Part shown: positions 31,095 to 43,960 of the stretch, one piece after another | Layout: every line of letters starts with the position of its first letter | How positions within the stretch are numbered: the stretch's first letter is position 1 | Program-made: the position numbers and the translations under genes | From: Artocarpus heterophyllus | Lineage: Eukaryota; Streptophyta; Magnoliopsida; Rosales; Moraceae | Assembly: GCA_025403435.1 (NCBI GenBank) | Contig: CM046341.1 | Location: 23,720,908-23,784,907 of the forward strand | Length of the DNA stretch: 64,000 nucleotides | Direction of reading: 5' to 3' | Notes under the pieces: generated by a model | Seen by the model: only the letters and a program-made list of their open reading frames with translations | Database searches by the model: none | Told to the model about the DNA's origin: nothing

Positions 31095-32524
31095 AAGGAT
31101 GTATTTAATGCAAGCTTAGCCAAAAAATCCCATTTCTTCTTCCTTTCCAAAACTGGCAGCCATTGTTGGAGCTTCTCAAAAATTTTCTCAACCCAAATCT
31201 TTACAAAAATAACCCCAAGCCAGTTCAAGAGGCAAAATTCAAGAAATTTCAACAAGTTTTAAGGTAAAAACCTAAACTTTTTTTTCAAGTTTTCAAGGGA
31301 TTTTTCATGGGTTAAGGGAGAAGTTAACTCAAAGTGTTTTTGCATGAAAATGATGTCTAGGAAAGAGTTTCAAAGGAGTCTTGGAAGGCTAGAAATCACA
31401 AAGTGTTATTTGGATAAGTTTTGATTTTTAAAGTTTTGAAATTTTGTGATTTTTATTTTGATTTTTATTTCCTTAAAAGTATATGGTTTCTTGAGCAAGT
31501 TTTGGGTTGAATTCCATGCAAATATGAATTATGGTATGATGATGTTGTGAAAATTGAGGTTTAAATGTTGAAAATGGTAGTTTATATAAAAGGTTTGATT
31601 TTTGTAATTTTAGTGTTAGTTTTTCAAAAATGATGGTTAGCATGGAAAATGGTTCAAACGAGGGCTAGAACTGCCCTTCAGGGGTAGATTTACTGTTTAA
31701 AAATGGATTTTTACAAAAATGTCCTAAGGACTAAATTGTAAGAAAAAGTTTCTTTTCAGTAGAATTGAAAAATACCCAAAAATGAGAATTTCAAAAAAGT
31801 TAAAACACAAAAGTTGTAGATCTCAACGAGACTGTTAGGCATCGTGGGCATTTCATCGAAAATCTCAACCGTTTGTGAGATTTTAATTTTTTAAGAATTT
31901 GTTAAAATTGAAAAATTTTTAAAAAGGGCAAAAAACGTCATTTTGCAACATGATTTAGGGTATGGTACTTTGAGTAAAATGTTCCTTTTGAAAAATAGAA
32001 AATTTTGGTGTAAAGAGATAAATTTTAGCCTCGGGGATAAAATTATCAAAATTTTTAGTTTAAGGGCTAAATTGTAAAGTTTTACTGAAATAGGGCATAG
32101 AGGTGAAATAAGGAGATCCGACCCACTAGGTCATTGGTTTGAAATTAATACACGACTATTTTCCTTAGAATAGCGAAATCGAGCTTGGGGAAGTTAGTAG
32201 GCCACCGAGGGGAAAATCGTCATTTATCCCGAATAAACCGAATTGTCCTAAAACGTCCCCAAATGAGAAAAAAGAATGATTAGAAAGATTCCCGCCCTTC
32301 GTTAGAGACGATATGGTAGAGTTAGATAGAAATAAGAAAACTAGTGGTTTTCAGAGTTGTATACAGTTATGCAACTCAATTTATTAATCGACGAATGTTT
32401 TGTATTGAAACATAGTGAATGTGGCTAATGGCTTTGAAATTGGCCAACAGGATCCTAGAAGTCTAGGACAGAGGAAAACCGAGGTTGATTTGCGCAATAC
32501 TCGAATCAAGTAAGTATCCATCCC

Positions 32525-32790
32525 ACCTACAGTATGGAATTGTAGGTATAGAGTGTGACATGTGTATATGTATACCTGTGTGTATATCAAGGTGTATACC
32601 TATGTGTATGTTATAACATGAGTATCTATAAGGATGTTGGTGTATACCTGTGAGTATACTAAATGAATACCTATGTGTATATTATATTGTATACCGGTGT
32701 GTATACTAATGTATACCTATGAGTATAAAAATATGTACCTGTGTGTACTATATCGTACAAGAGTATTTATGTTTTGTGTATAACATGTGT
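32525..32790 (+). repeat. GTATACC-type minisatellite, first copy
   Basis: About ten imperfect units of the form gtatacctgtgtgtatac / gtatacctatgtgtatg, 18-30 bases apart, at the end of the first 1.8-kb unit. The core alternates purine and pyrimidine (tgtgtgtata). Confidence 0.85.
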
Positions 32791-34324
32791 TTATCACTTC
32801 ATACATGGTATAATAATCATAATAAATAGACTGGTAATTATATCACTAGAAGTAAGGAAAGTGTCGTACCGACTCCTAACTCAAGTGGAGTTTAAGGATG
32901 TATTTAATGCAAGCTTGGCCAAAAAATCCCATTTCTTCTTCCTTTCCAAAACTGGCAGCCATTGTTGGAGCTTCTCAAAAATTTTCTCAACCCAAATCTT
33001 TACAAAAATAACCCCAAGCCAGTTCAAGAGGCAAAATTCAAGAAATTTCAACAAGTTTTAAGGTAAAAACCTAAACTTTTTTTTCAAGTTTTCAAGGGAT
33101 TTTTCATGGGTTAAGGGAGAAGTTAACTCAAGGTGTTTTTGCATGAAAATGATGTCTAGGAAAGAATTTTAAAGGAGCCTTGGAAGGCTAGAAATCACAA
33201 AGTGTTATTTGGGTAAGTTTTGATTTTTAAAGTTTTGAAATTTTATGATTTTTATTTTGATTTTTATTTCCTTAAAAGTATATGGTTTCTTGAGCAAGTT
33301 TTGGGTTGAATTCCATGGAAATATGAATTATGGTATGATGATGTTGTGAAAATTGAGGTTTAAATGTTGAAAATGGTAGTTTATATAAAAGGTTTGATTT
33401 TTGTAATTTTAGTGTTAGTTTTTCAAAAATGATGGTTAGGCATGAAAAATGGTTCAAACATGGTTGGAACTACCTTTGCAGGGGTAGATCTACTGTTTAA
33501 AAATATATTTTTGTAAAAATGCTCTAAGGACTAAATTGTAAGAAAAAGTTTCTTCTCGACAGAATTAAAAAATGCCCAAAAACACCCTTGTATAGTGAGA
33601 ATTTTGAAAAAGTTAAAACACAAAAGTTGTAGATCTCGATGAGACTGCTAGGATTTAGGGCAGTTCGTTGAAAATCTCAATCGTTTGTGAGATTTTAATT
33701 TTTCAAGAATTTGATAAAATTGAAAATTTTTTTAAAAGGGCAACAACGTCATTTGCAAAATGATTTAGGGGATGGTACTTTAAGTAAAAATGTTCCTTTT
33801 GAAAAATATAAAATTTTGGTGTAAAGAGATAAATTTTAGCTCCAGGGGTAAAATTGTCAAAATTTTCAGTTTAGGGACTTAATTGTAAAGTTTTACTAAA
33901 ATGGGACATAGAGGTGAAATAAGGAGATCCAACCCACTAGGTCATTAGTTTGAAATTAATACAAGACTATTTTCATTAGAATAGCGAAATCGAGCTTGGG
34001 GAAGTTAGTAGGCCACCGAGGGCAAAATCATCATTTATCCCAAATAAATCGAATTGTCCTAAAACATCCCCAAACGAGAAAAATGAATGATTAGAAAGAT
34101 TCCTGGCCTTCGTTAGAGACGATAGCGTAGAGTTAGATAGAAATAAAAAACCAGTGGTTTTTAGAGTTGTATACAATTATGCGACTCAATTTATTAATCG
34201 ACAAATGTTTTGAAATGAAACATAGTGAATGTGGCTAATGGCTTTGAAATTGGCCAACAGGATCCTAGAAGTCTAGGACAGAGGAAAATCGAGGTTGATT
34301 TGCCCAATGCTCGAATCAAGTAAG

Positions 34325-34590
34325 TATCCATCCCACCTACAGTATGGAATTATAGATATAGAGCGTGATATGTGTATTTGTATGCCTATGTGTATATCAT
34401 GGTGTATACCTATGTGTATGCTATAACATGAGTATCTATAAGTATATTGTTGTATACCTGTGAGTATACTAAATAAATACATGTGTGTATATTATATTGT
34501 ATACCGGTGTGTATATTAATGTATACCTGTGTGTATAAAAATATGTACCTGTGTGTACTATATCGTACAAGAGTATTTATGTTTTGTGTA
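34325..34590 (+). repeat. GTATACC-type minisatellite, second copy
   Basis: The same repeat in the second 1.8-kb unit, with individual point changes (for example gtatgcctatgtgtat). Confidence 0.85.
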
Positions 34591-34704
34591 TAACATGTGT
34601 TTATCACTTCATACATGGTATGATAACCATAATAAATGGACCGGTAATTATATCACCAGAAGTAAGGAATAGTGTCATACCGACTCCTAACTCAAGAGGA
34701 GTTT

Positions 34705-35731
34705 AAGGATACAGTATTGTTACGGTGTTACATAGATCTAAGTGCGCAATGGTACGAACACTTGGGCCCTAGTTAAAGATAAGAAATGATAATGATAAAG
34801 AAGGTTTAAAGAAAGCATAATGGGATCAAGTGTTTTATTGAATGTGCATGTGGGTTATATGGGACTTACTGGGTGTAAGCTCATTAAGTATTTCATGCTG
34901 TAAGGTATTCTGACAAGAAGGTCAGAATAATTCTATTGATGAGTTGGCGGAGGGATGATTAGTGTGCAGATTGGGTATGAAATCCGCTGTTGTTGTGTTT
35001 CCGTTGTAACATATTTTATGTTATTTTGAAATGTAAAGTTTAGAAAACAATATTGTATAAGAAAAATTGTTGTGTAAATACAAGTATATATCTATGTTTT
35101 CAAAGTTGCTAAAACCAGTATTGTACAAATAAGTGTGTTAAGTAAATATATGTATATAATTGTGTTCCAAAAAAAGTTAATATCTGTATATGGAAAAAAA
35201 ATTTCTAAAATTTTCGCTTATATGCAAGTAAGAAAAAGGTTAATCATAGTCCGAAGAAGGCTGGTTGTGACAATATTTTGCTATTTTGTTCATTTGATGA
35301 TTAAGAATATCACATATGTGACTATTACATGTGTAAGTGTATACGGTTGTAAGTAATAAAGTGTACCGGAGTATAGATATCGTTCTTACATGGATTAGGT
35401 TAATTTTCGTTAACTACCTAAACTAGAATAACTTTATAATTATTTGAATGAGTTAAATTAAATTAAGATAACACAAAAATAAGATAAATGAAAATTGAAA
35501 CTAAAACTAAAAACTAAATAAGTGATAACAAAACAGTCTAGGCAAACTATTTTCCAAATTTCCTTTGTGATTGGTAATTGCCTAGATTAATTGACAAATT
35601 AATTCCCCTAAATTTTTAGTATAGAACACAGATGTATCTCAATTTTTCCTTTCCCAAGTACTCAATTGAAGGATACCAAAGCAGTGAATTCTAATATCCG
35701 TATTCTAGATCAATTACTAAGGAGTCATCAA
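34705..35731 (+). other. Right end of the LTR-like block and start of a LARD-like internal region
   Basis: 34705-35350 continues the LTR-like sequence (tgggtgtaagctcat motif). 35400-35731 has the text style of the internal region just before the 3' LTR of large non-autonomous retroelements (ctcaattgaaggatacc, ggagtcatcaagcactga). Borders are approximate and no frame is recognisable. Confidence 0.35.
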
Positions 35732-37300
35732 GCACTGATGAGAGTATAAAAGTGTATATTTTTCAAACATAAAATCAATTATTTATACTTTAATTTTTCA
35801 TTAAATCGTTTAATTAATAGCAATTTTGTGTTAATAAGTATTTTGTGTCTTAGTATGTAAATATGTCTAATAATATGTTTTTAGTGTATTTTTTATGTTT
35901 AATAATATTTTTAGTAATTTTTAGAATTGTTTCGATGTGTTAAATATATGTTTAGTTTGTAAATAATCAAAAACCATAAAAAGAATATTGTATGATTTTA
36001 TTTTGAGTCTTACAGTGTTTGTAAATAAATTTTTAGTTTGTAAATATGTTTTATAATATTTTAAGTAATTTCTAAAAATATTTTTAAGTCTTAAAAATGA
36101 TATCTATGTCAAATTGAAAGCAGCTAGAATTTTAGAAGTTTATGATTATTTTTGTATGTTTTATTGTTAAATAAATAATTTCAAAATCATTGTAAATATT
36201 TTGTTTGTAAAATAATTAATTTTAGTATATATGTGAATTTTAGATTTAAAATCTGGAGGAAAAACGGAACAAAACGATGCAAAAAAAGAGGAGAAAACAG
36301 ACCTCAAATGCACGAGAAATCAAAAGAAATTCAAAATTAAAAAGAAAACACATGTGGCAAGCTGTGGACCACTTGATTAAACTGCAGAATCATCTTTAGC
36401 CGCGTGTCAGAAGAATCTTCAACAGTGCTTCATATTGTGTGTGGTTGTTCCCATATACGCGTGTTTCAGTTATTGTCCAATGAGCATACGTTGAACAATC
36501 CAACGGTATGAGGCGCGGGTTTCCTTTTCTCCATGAAGACTTGATCCCAGCCATTCGTCCAGTCTTCATTCAGCGATCCAAGGGCTAAGAAGTGTCCAAT
36601 CGATACTAGCACCACACTACATTTTGAAGCCCAACTTACACAATGCCCAACTATCTCACGCGGAGAAGAGAGAAAAATATTAATTAGCAACGTTGATTCA
36701 TTTAGCGGTAAGAAAAGAGTAGAAAAAAAAGGTTAATAAAAAAAATATAAAATAATTAAATATTAGTTGAATAGTGAAATTTTTTTTTACTATAAAAAGG
36801 GATGCCTCCCCCTCACTTCATAACTCCTACGGCTATTTTTTGCCATTCTTTCAATTTTTTCAACTGTTGAGCTTCTAGCTCAGTAGTATCTCTTCTAAGA
36901 GGAGATGCTGTTTGGACACTCCCCCGACCTCATTTTTAATATTAAAATAATACCTAAATTAGTGTAAAGAGCCTGGTGAGGCAGAGAAATAATCTTGTGT
37001 ATATAGTACTCTAGTATGAATTTTAACTCTATATATGCTTTGTAACGCTTATGTTTTTAGAGAATAAATTATATTTTTCAAGTGTTTAATAATTATTTTT
37101 AGTGTTGTTATGTTGCCTAATTCTTGCATAAATTCAGTCATGCTTTCTTTATGTAATTTAATTGTGTTGTATAATTAGTTTTAATAATACTAAAATCATG
37201 CATGTTTATTAAGTTAAACTTTTGCTACATTATAGACATGAACTGATACAGTAAATTCTTGGTAATGCTTGATTTATTTTCGACAGAGGATGACATAGTG
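35732..37300 (+). mobile_element. LARD-like (large non-autonomous) LTR fragment, plus orientation
   Basis: Starts TGATGAGAGTATAAAAGTG after a caagcac word. An AT-rich U3-like part follows, then TATAAAAAGG at 36791-36800 and a pyrimidine-rich transcribed-looking stretch (ttgccattctttcaattttt). The right end is not defined. No coding capacity. The call rests on architecture alone, not on a matched second LTR. Confidence 0.35.
36791..36800 (+). promoter_or_regulatory. TATA box in the plus-strand LARD-like LTR
   Basis: TATAAAAAGG preceded by AT-rich sequence and followed by CT-rich sequence. The minus-strand TATA box at 38011-38018 faces it from the neighbouring element. Confidence 0.4.
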
Positions 37301-37309
37301 TATTCTTAA

Positions 37310-38057
37310 ACCACTTGATAAGACGAGGTGCTGCTAGAATTAATGCAACAATTTATTCCATTAAAATATATTAATTTTGATTTGTTATTATCTTTCTACC
37401 TCAAAATTATGTTAATTATAATTGTAGTAACAGTGGTTATAATTTTCATAGTTAGTGCAACAAATCATTAGTGAAAGATGATTATGTTGCTACTTTTTAT
37501 AGGAAAAACCTTGTTGCATTATAGCTTGCTATATTGTTGCTTTAGGTTAACTTATAGAATTAGAAAAGTGCTTGTAATTAATGGGAGAATATATAATAAA
37601 CAAATGCTTTAGATAATTATTTATTTAGAGTTAAAATTCCATATCAGTTATAAAACATACAAGGGATTCTTAAAGCTTCACCGTTTTAATTTTATGTTTT
37701 AAAATCTTATTTTCAAATTCTAGACTAAGAAATTTAACTGCACATAATCACCAATAGAGGTGCCACAATCTTCGAAATCTCTTCCCCAAATCTTCTTCTT
37801 CCTCCTCCTTGAAGTTCCAAAATGCCCTTTTCAAAAGAAAAATAAAATAGGTAATCTAAAACTAACACCAAAATCACACACAAAAATTACCAATAATTCT
37901 CATTTATTTACAAAGGAAAAAGGAGTTCATCTCAAAGCTAGAAACTAAGTGATCTTTCTTAATTATACCTCCAACTCCTCTTCCCCCGTTGCACAAAATG
38001 CTAAAAAGGGTATTTATAGGCCTGCAAGTATTTGGAATTTTCCTCCTCAAATCAGCC
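37310..38057 (-). mobile_element. LARD-like LTR, minus orientation, promoter-proximal half (split by element C)
   Basis: Read on the minus strand, this half continues from 47668 across the chromovirus insertion. It contains TATAAATACC (38009-38018) and then a transcribed-looking stretch with gaagaagaagatttgggg. Joining 48245-47668 to 38057 gives one LTR-like unit starting TGATAACTC. The far end near 37310 is arbitrary. Confidence 0.4.
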
Positions 38058-40484
38058 TGTAACGCCCCTATATAGGGGTTAGTAGTATTGAATAAATAAG
38101 AATAAATTTAAATACAATATCATTGCAAAACAATAAAACAATGCCCATGGGTCTTTGAAATAAACAGAAAATAAGAATAAACTTTAAACATAAACCATAG
38201 TTTTTGTGTAGCACCAAATATTTAAAATACAGTCATCATCACCATAGTACAATTCTCAATAACATATATAACTTAACATAGCCACCAAGATAGTTTTATA
38301 ATTCTTTTATGTTTTGGACGAGTTACAAATAAACTATGATCTTCTGACACATAACCAACAGTGTTGTCGTCTATTCCTTGTTGGACAAATTGCACTGAGT
38401 TCCACCTGAGAGATGTAAATATAATAGGGATGAGCATCGACATGCCCAGTAGGGAAAACCATTACCCACCTTTAGGTTTTATTCACTTTCCACATTAAAC
38501 CTGCATGGTTAGTTAGTTCTCAAATCTTTATACATCTTATGATATTCATTATGATCATATTCCATGGATGCCTTACGTTAATCATTACCAAGTCTCATAC
38601 ATATACAATTATTACAATTCATAATTATTCTTAAGTATCCACGTTTCAATAGAGTATTCATCACTCAACTCATCGAAACCCAAATGGGTGCGCTTTTTCA
38701 CTCGTCAATCATTCTAAGAGTGTTGGGTGAGGGGACATCAAGCCTTGGATCCTCACCAAGTCAATTCCTATATAGTGTATTTTGGGACTTTTGACCCAAG
38801 GGATTGTCGTCGTCTCCCCCCTATTTTACCTTTTAGGGTATCGTGTCCGAGGATGTAATCATCACCCTTTCACGTCTTACCATTCCTCTATAATCAATCA
38901 TTATTTATAGAGTTAGTTTTCCTAACTATGCTTTTTAATTTACAATAACATATGTCAAAATCAATATATTCCTCACTATGTAATACAGGACGAGTTCTAC
39001 ATCATTGTGTTATGTGTATAATCATATACATTCAAAATATCATATACATATCTTGTAACATAAAACAATCAAATTTTAATTCATTAAAACCTCACAAAAA
39101 ATGAGTAATAGAATCCCTATGTCTTTACAATATATCCACTGATAATTTCCTACTTACAAATCAAATTCGCCACGTAAGCTCCAAATATGTCGTTATTCTA
39201 AAATGTATAAAATAACCATGCTTTAACTTAAATCTTAATTTTTAATTATGTCAATTTATCATTTATTTTTATTAGTGTGCCATAAATATACTAAGATTCT
39301 GAATATCAATTTTTCCAACTTAATTTTAGTAAATTATAAAATAACAATAAAATAAAAATATACAAATTTTATTTTGGTACGGAATATGTTAAAATGAATT
39401 TTTAAAATAAATAATATGATTTTAAAATATTTATAAATAAGATAATTAAAAAGTTTGATATTTATTAAGATAAAATTATTTGAAATTACAACTTTTATAG
39501 AAAACTATTTGTTATTTCCAAAACATAAGTTGTCAAATAACTACCCTTGTCCTAATAGTTTGGTATCTGAAGCTAAAATTTGCCTATGATTTTTTTTAAA
39601 AAAATCTCTCGTATAGAAAAACGACATGTAGTTTTTAAGAAAACGACACGTAGTTTTTTGGGAAAAACGACATGTGGTTTCTGAGAAAAATGACGTGTAG
39701 TTTCTCATTTTTCACCTAGAAAAACTCTTACAAAGAACCACAAATCCAAATTTTTTTCTTCTAATCTTGGTTTTCTAACAACTTTCTAAGCATAAAAACA
39801 ATATATAAACAATATATAATCATTTTTATAGAATATAAACTCTGTTTTAAGCATGTAAACTTAGATTTTTGTACACATGCACCAAATAGCAACAAAACAT
39901 ATGTATATTCAATTTATCATGAGAACTCAGGTTTAAGAACATAAATTTGAACAAACTTTTTGGATATAAAAATTTAGAAATGAAAGATTTAATTTATTTA
40001 CAAGGCTCTATCCTCATATTATGGCTAAGTGGAAGCTTGAAATGACTCGAAATCTAGTTTCTTGGCTTCGAATATGGCTGTAATTCTTTTGTTTTAATTG
40101 AAGGTGATGGTAGCTGAGTTCTATGGTTGCTTTGAAAGAGTTCTCTAAGTATTTTGCTTTAGCAAAATGAGAAGAAGAGTGTGGGAGTTGTGGAAGAAGG
40201 AAATGAAATGAATTGATTAAAAAGAAAGCAAATAATTGAGGGGAGGGGATAAGGTAGGTAAGTCACAAGGAAAAATTAGGGGAAAGACAAAAGAGTGGTT
40301 AATGAAATTATTCTCATGTCTCCTCTAGAGACCTTTAATAGAAAATGCCAACATGGTATTTTTTTGTAAATAAATGGAACAACAAAGGCAACTTGGTAAT
40401 TTTAAATACAACAAATTTTTAAATTGTCATCTTTTGTATATTAAATTTTACATAATCATACCCGTTAAAATAACGGGTGTCACA
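38058..40484 (-). repeat. Element C 3' LTR (2427 bp)
   Basis: Plus-strand ends TGTAACGCCCC (38058) and GGGTGTCACA (40484). It parallels the LTR at 45358-47667 along its whole length, apart from a block of about 150 bases near 39270-39420 that is absent from the other. It contains a fourfold minisatellite with cgaca(t/c)gtagtttt at 39620-39715. Confidence 0.92.
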
Positions 40485-40499
40485 GCTCTCCCTTCCTTT
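40485..40499 (-). other. Polypurine tract of element C
   Basis: On the minus strand AAAGGAAGGGAGAGC directly precedes TGTGACACCC, the first bases of the 3' LTR. Confidence 0.75.
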
Positions 40500-41700
40500 A
40501 AAAATTTCGTCCCCAAAATTTCCTACAACTGATTACAATATTAAAACAAATATGGGTATTTCTCTTTCATCTCAGACTCAAGTTACCATGCAACATTTTT
40601 ACATGGAATTTCACGACGATGTAACATTTTTACCTTATGATCCAATATCTGAACTGGTATTTCTTCATAGGCTGTATCTACTTGAATTGGGACATCTATC
40701 CACATGATCACATGTGAAGGGTTGGGTTTATACTTTCTCAACATCGATACATGGAATATGTTATGTACATGAGATAATAATGGTGGTAGGTCTAAACGGT
40801 ATGCTAGTGTTCCAATCTGTTTTACAATGTCAAACGGTGCCATAAACCTTGGTGCTAACTTTCCTTTAACACCAAATCGAGATATACCATGTTTTTGTTT
40901 TACTTTCAAAAACACAAAGTCTCTGACCATAAACTCTAAAGGTCATCTCCTTTTATCCACATAGCTCTTTTGTTGACTTTGGGTTGTCTTAAAGTGTTCT
41001 CGAATAATCTAGATCTTGTCTATTGTTTTCCTGATAAATTGAGGCCCGAGGTCAAGGCGTTTTTCCTTTTTAGCCCAACACAATGGAGATCTACATGTCT
41101 TACCCTATAAAGCCTCATACGGAGCCATTCTAATGCTCACCTAATAACTGTTGTTGTATGCAAACTCAATATATGTTAACTGTGCAGCCTAATTGGTTCC
41201 AAAGTTCAACACACAAGCTCGAAGCATATCCTTGAGTATCCGAATGACACGTTTAGATTGTCCATCTGTTTGAAGATAAAAAGCCGTACTGAAATTTAGT
41301 TAAGTTCCTAAAGCTTTCTACAATCCTCTCTAGAACTTCAATGTAAAACGTGTATCCCTATCAGAAACGATCAACATTGGTACTCCATGTAATGTCACTA
41401 TCTTTTCCACATATAATTGGCATAACTTTGAGACATTATAACTAGTTCTGATTGGGATGAAGTGGGCTATTTTTGTCAAACAATTTACAATTACCCAAAT
41501 GACTTCATGTCCTATTTGAGTCTTAGGAAATCCGATAACAAAGTCCATTGTCATATGGTCCCACTTCCATTCTAGAATAGGTAGGCTCTTCAGCTTACCT
41601 CCAGGCTTTTGATGTTTCACTTTGACTTGTTGCCACGTCATACACTTGGAGACAAAAATTGCTACATCTCATTTCACTCCTTGCCACCAGTATTGTCGAT
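40500..41700 (-). pseudogene. Element C integrase with C-terminal chromodomain
   Basis: 41641-41330 encodes the first part of the core (WDHMTMDFVIGFPKT, HFIPIRTSYNVS, LHGVPMLIVSDRDTRFTLKF). The first two catalytic Asp positions (MDFV and SDRDTRF) are present. 40930-40583 encodes the C-terminal GPF-like region and the chromodomain start (YEEIPVQILDHKVKMLHRRE). Stops lie between these blocks. A chromodomain is thought to guide such elements to heterochromatin. Confidence 0.85.
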
Positions 41701-42028
41701 TCAAATCCATATACATTTTAGAGCTTCTAGGATGAATAGTGAACTTAGAATGGTGTGCCTCATCTAACACTACATGCCTGAGATAAGGGTCCTCAGGAAC
41801 AACTAATCTCCCTTTATAAAGTAAGAATCCTTCTAGCTCAACCTGCCATCAATCTAGTTGTTCACCATTTTGTATTTGTTCCCAAATCATACGTAATCCT
41901 TCATCGTGCCATTCTCCTTTTTTTGCTTGCTGGATTAACGTAGGAGTTGCTATCACATTGAACAAGAAGGCTCTTTCATCATCCTCACAATGTTGCAAGT
42001 TAAAGCCAGTGATAGTGATTGATCACCT

Positions 42029-42480
42029 CTAATCCTCCAATGCTAGACTGACCATAATTCCATTATAATTACGACTTAGAGCATCCACCACTGTATCTGC
42101 TTTCCCAGGATGGTATTGAGTACTAAAGTCGTAATCCACCATGTACTCACTCCATCTCCATTGCCTTAGGTTGAGATCCTTTTGAGTAAATAAATACTTC
42201 AAACTTTGATGATCTGTATAGAGCCTGAACCTTAAGCCATATAGGCAACATCTCAAAATCTTGTGCGTGAAAACCATAGCAGCTAACTCAAGATCATGTG
42301 TAGGGTAGTTCCTTTCGTGGGGTTTCAATTGACATGAGACATAAGCAATTACTCGACCATACTACATGAGTACACAACCCAAACCATTTCCTGAGGCATC
42401 AGTGTACACAGTGTAAGGCTCTTCGTTGTTGGGTATGATAAGTACAGGTGCACTTAATATTGTGTACTCATCTCTGCTTC
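42029..42480 (-). pseudogene. Element C RNase H
   Basis: 42328-42029: [61 protein letters not shown]. The Glu and Asp positions of the family (LELAA, YTDHQS) are present. The N-terminal part, up to about 42480, is separated by stops. Confidence 0.85.
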
Positions 42481-42522
42481 AGTTCCATGAATGCTTCCTC
42501 ACGTTTATTGTCCCATACAAAC

Positions 42523-43287
42523 TTAATATTTTTCCTTGTGATTCTTGTCAACGAAGAAGCAATCTTCAAAAATTTTTTTGCGAAGTGCCGATAGTATCCA
42601 GTTAATCCAAGGAAACTTCAGATCTAAGACATGCTTTGGTTGTTCCCAATTTAGCACCGCTTCAATTTTGGAGGGGTCCATTGAGACTCCTTCTTCAAAG
42701 ACAACGTTTCCTAAGAACTTGACCTTTGTCATCCAGAAGTCAAATTTTTCCTTCTTCGCATATAAGTCGTGTTTTCTTAACATTTATAGAGCGATCCTCA
42801 AAGGTTCAACATGCTTTTCTTTGGTTTTGGAATAGATCAAGATATCATCTATGAAAACAATTATAAATTGATCTAAGTGTGGTTGAAAGACATGGTTCAT
42901 TAAGTCCATAAAAGCTACTGGTGCATTGGTTAATCTGAATGGCTTGACGAGGAACTCAAAGTGACCGTAGCAAGTTTGAAAAGCCATCTTGGGAATATCT
43001 TCTTCCCTTATCTTCAATTGGTGATATCCAGACCTTAAGTCAATCTTTGAAAAGTATCGAGATCCTCCCAATTGATTAAATAACTCGTTAATTCGAGGTA
43101 AGGGGTATTTATTCTTGATGGTCAGTAGATTGAGCTGGCGATAATTGACACAGAGTCTCAACGATCCATCGTATTTCTTCACAAATAACACCGGAGCTCC
43201 CCAAGGTGATGAACTTGGTAGAATAAATCCTTCCTCTAGTAGTTCATCAAATTGCTTCATTAATTCCACCTTCTTAGTAGGTGCCAT
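42523..43287 (-). pseudogene. Element C reverse transcriptase
   Basis: 43287-42784 is an open frame of 167 codons with [36 protein letters not shown] and the intact catalytic [13 protein letters not shown] follows, then 42783-42523 continues (MLRKHDLYAKKEKFDFW, VSMDPSKIEAVLNW). This is the best preserved domain of the element. A single stop splits palm from thumb. Confidence 0.9.
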
Positions 43288-43960
43288 CTAGTACGATGCA
43301 ATGGAAACATGTGCTGCTCCCAGAATTAAGTCGATGATAAACTCTATTTCTCTATCAAACAAAAGTCTAGACAATTCATTTGGAAAAACGTCTAGAAATT
43401 CATCCACCATAGGAATGTGAAAAGATGAATTATTCCTCTTCAAGTCTCCTTTCGAAGCAAAGATCATTCCAAGATTGGTCAAATTCCTTCGTCCTCCAAT
43501 GCAAGCCTCTAGCACAGGGGCTGGTGTCATTGCCCCTGTTTTTGCCTGATATTCAATGACTTCTCCATTCTTGGTGAACCAAGAGACACGTTTTCGATGA
43601 CAATGTACTATTGCCTAATATCTTGTTAACCAATCCATTCCTAGTATTACGTCAAACTCCGTCAAGGTAATTACATATAAGTCAGCTGATAATTTATGTT
43701 CCCTTATAACAATACACATTGATTTATAAATTATGAAAACTTCAGCTATTTCACCCATTGGTGTACAAGGGTTAGCAATGAACTACATGTTTCAATTTCT
43801 CGTTGTAACATGGAAGCAAATAACATAGATATGAATGAATGAGTAGCATCGGTGTCAAACAATATATGAGCCCAAGAATGAGACACGTGAATTATACCGT
43901 CTACAATAAAGTGATCGACTTGTTTTGCTTGTCCAACTGTAGCGGTAATTGCATATGAGC
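43288..43960 (-). pseudogene. Element C protease and RT-linker region
   Basis: 43530-43288 gives VDEFLDVFPNELSRLLFDRE, the usual linker before RT. Upstream, VILGMDWLTRY (about 43630) is the protease end typical of chromoviruses. Several stops. Confidence 0.7.

Larger units (their letters stand above)
31095..34704 (+). repeat. 1.8-kb tandem duplication in LTR-like sequence
   Basis: Two nearly identical units: 31095-32893 and 32894-34704 (offset 1799; the next aaggat boundary is at 34705). Both begin aaggatgtatttaatgcaag and end cctaactcaag(t/a)ggagttt. Each carries ccatttcttcttcctttcc, gttgtagatctca, aattgtaaagttttact and a GTATACC minisatellite near its end. The junction word tttaaggat is present at all three borders. 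There is no coding frame. The style (long, low-complexity, tgggtgtaagctcat downstream at 34870) suggests a chromovirus-type LTR that has duplicated internally. Confidence 0.9.

Noticed and set aside
32384..34616. Short Tyr/Ile/His-rich minus-strand ORFs
   Set aside because: Produced by the GTATACC minisatellites.
31095..34704. CRISPR-like array
   Set aside because: The units are 1.8 kb and the small repeats have no uniform spacers; plant nuclear DNA.
36466..36690. 74-codon minus-strand ORF
   Set aside because: No family resemblance; it falls in LARD-like LTR sequence.
42523..43287. Active reverse transcriptase gene in element C
   Set aside because: FIDD is intact, but a stop splits the domain and other pol and gag parts are broken.
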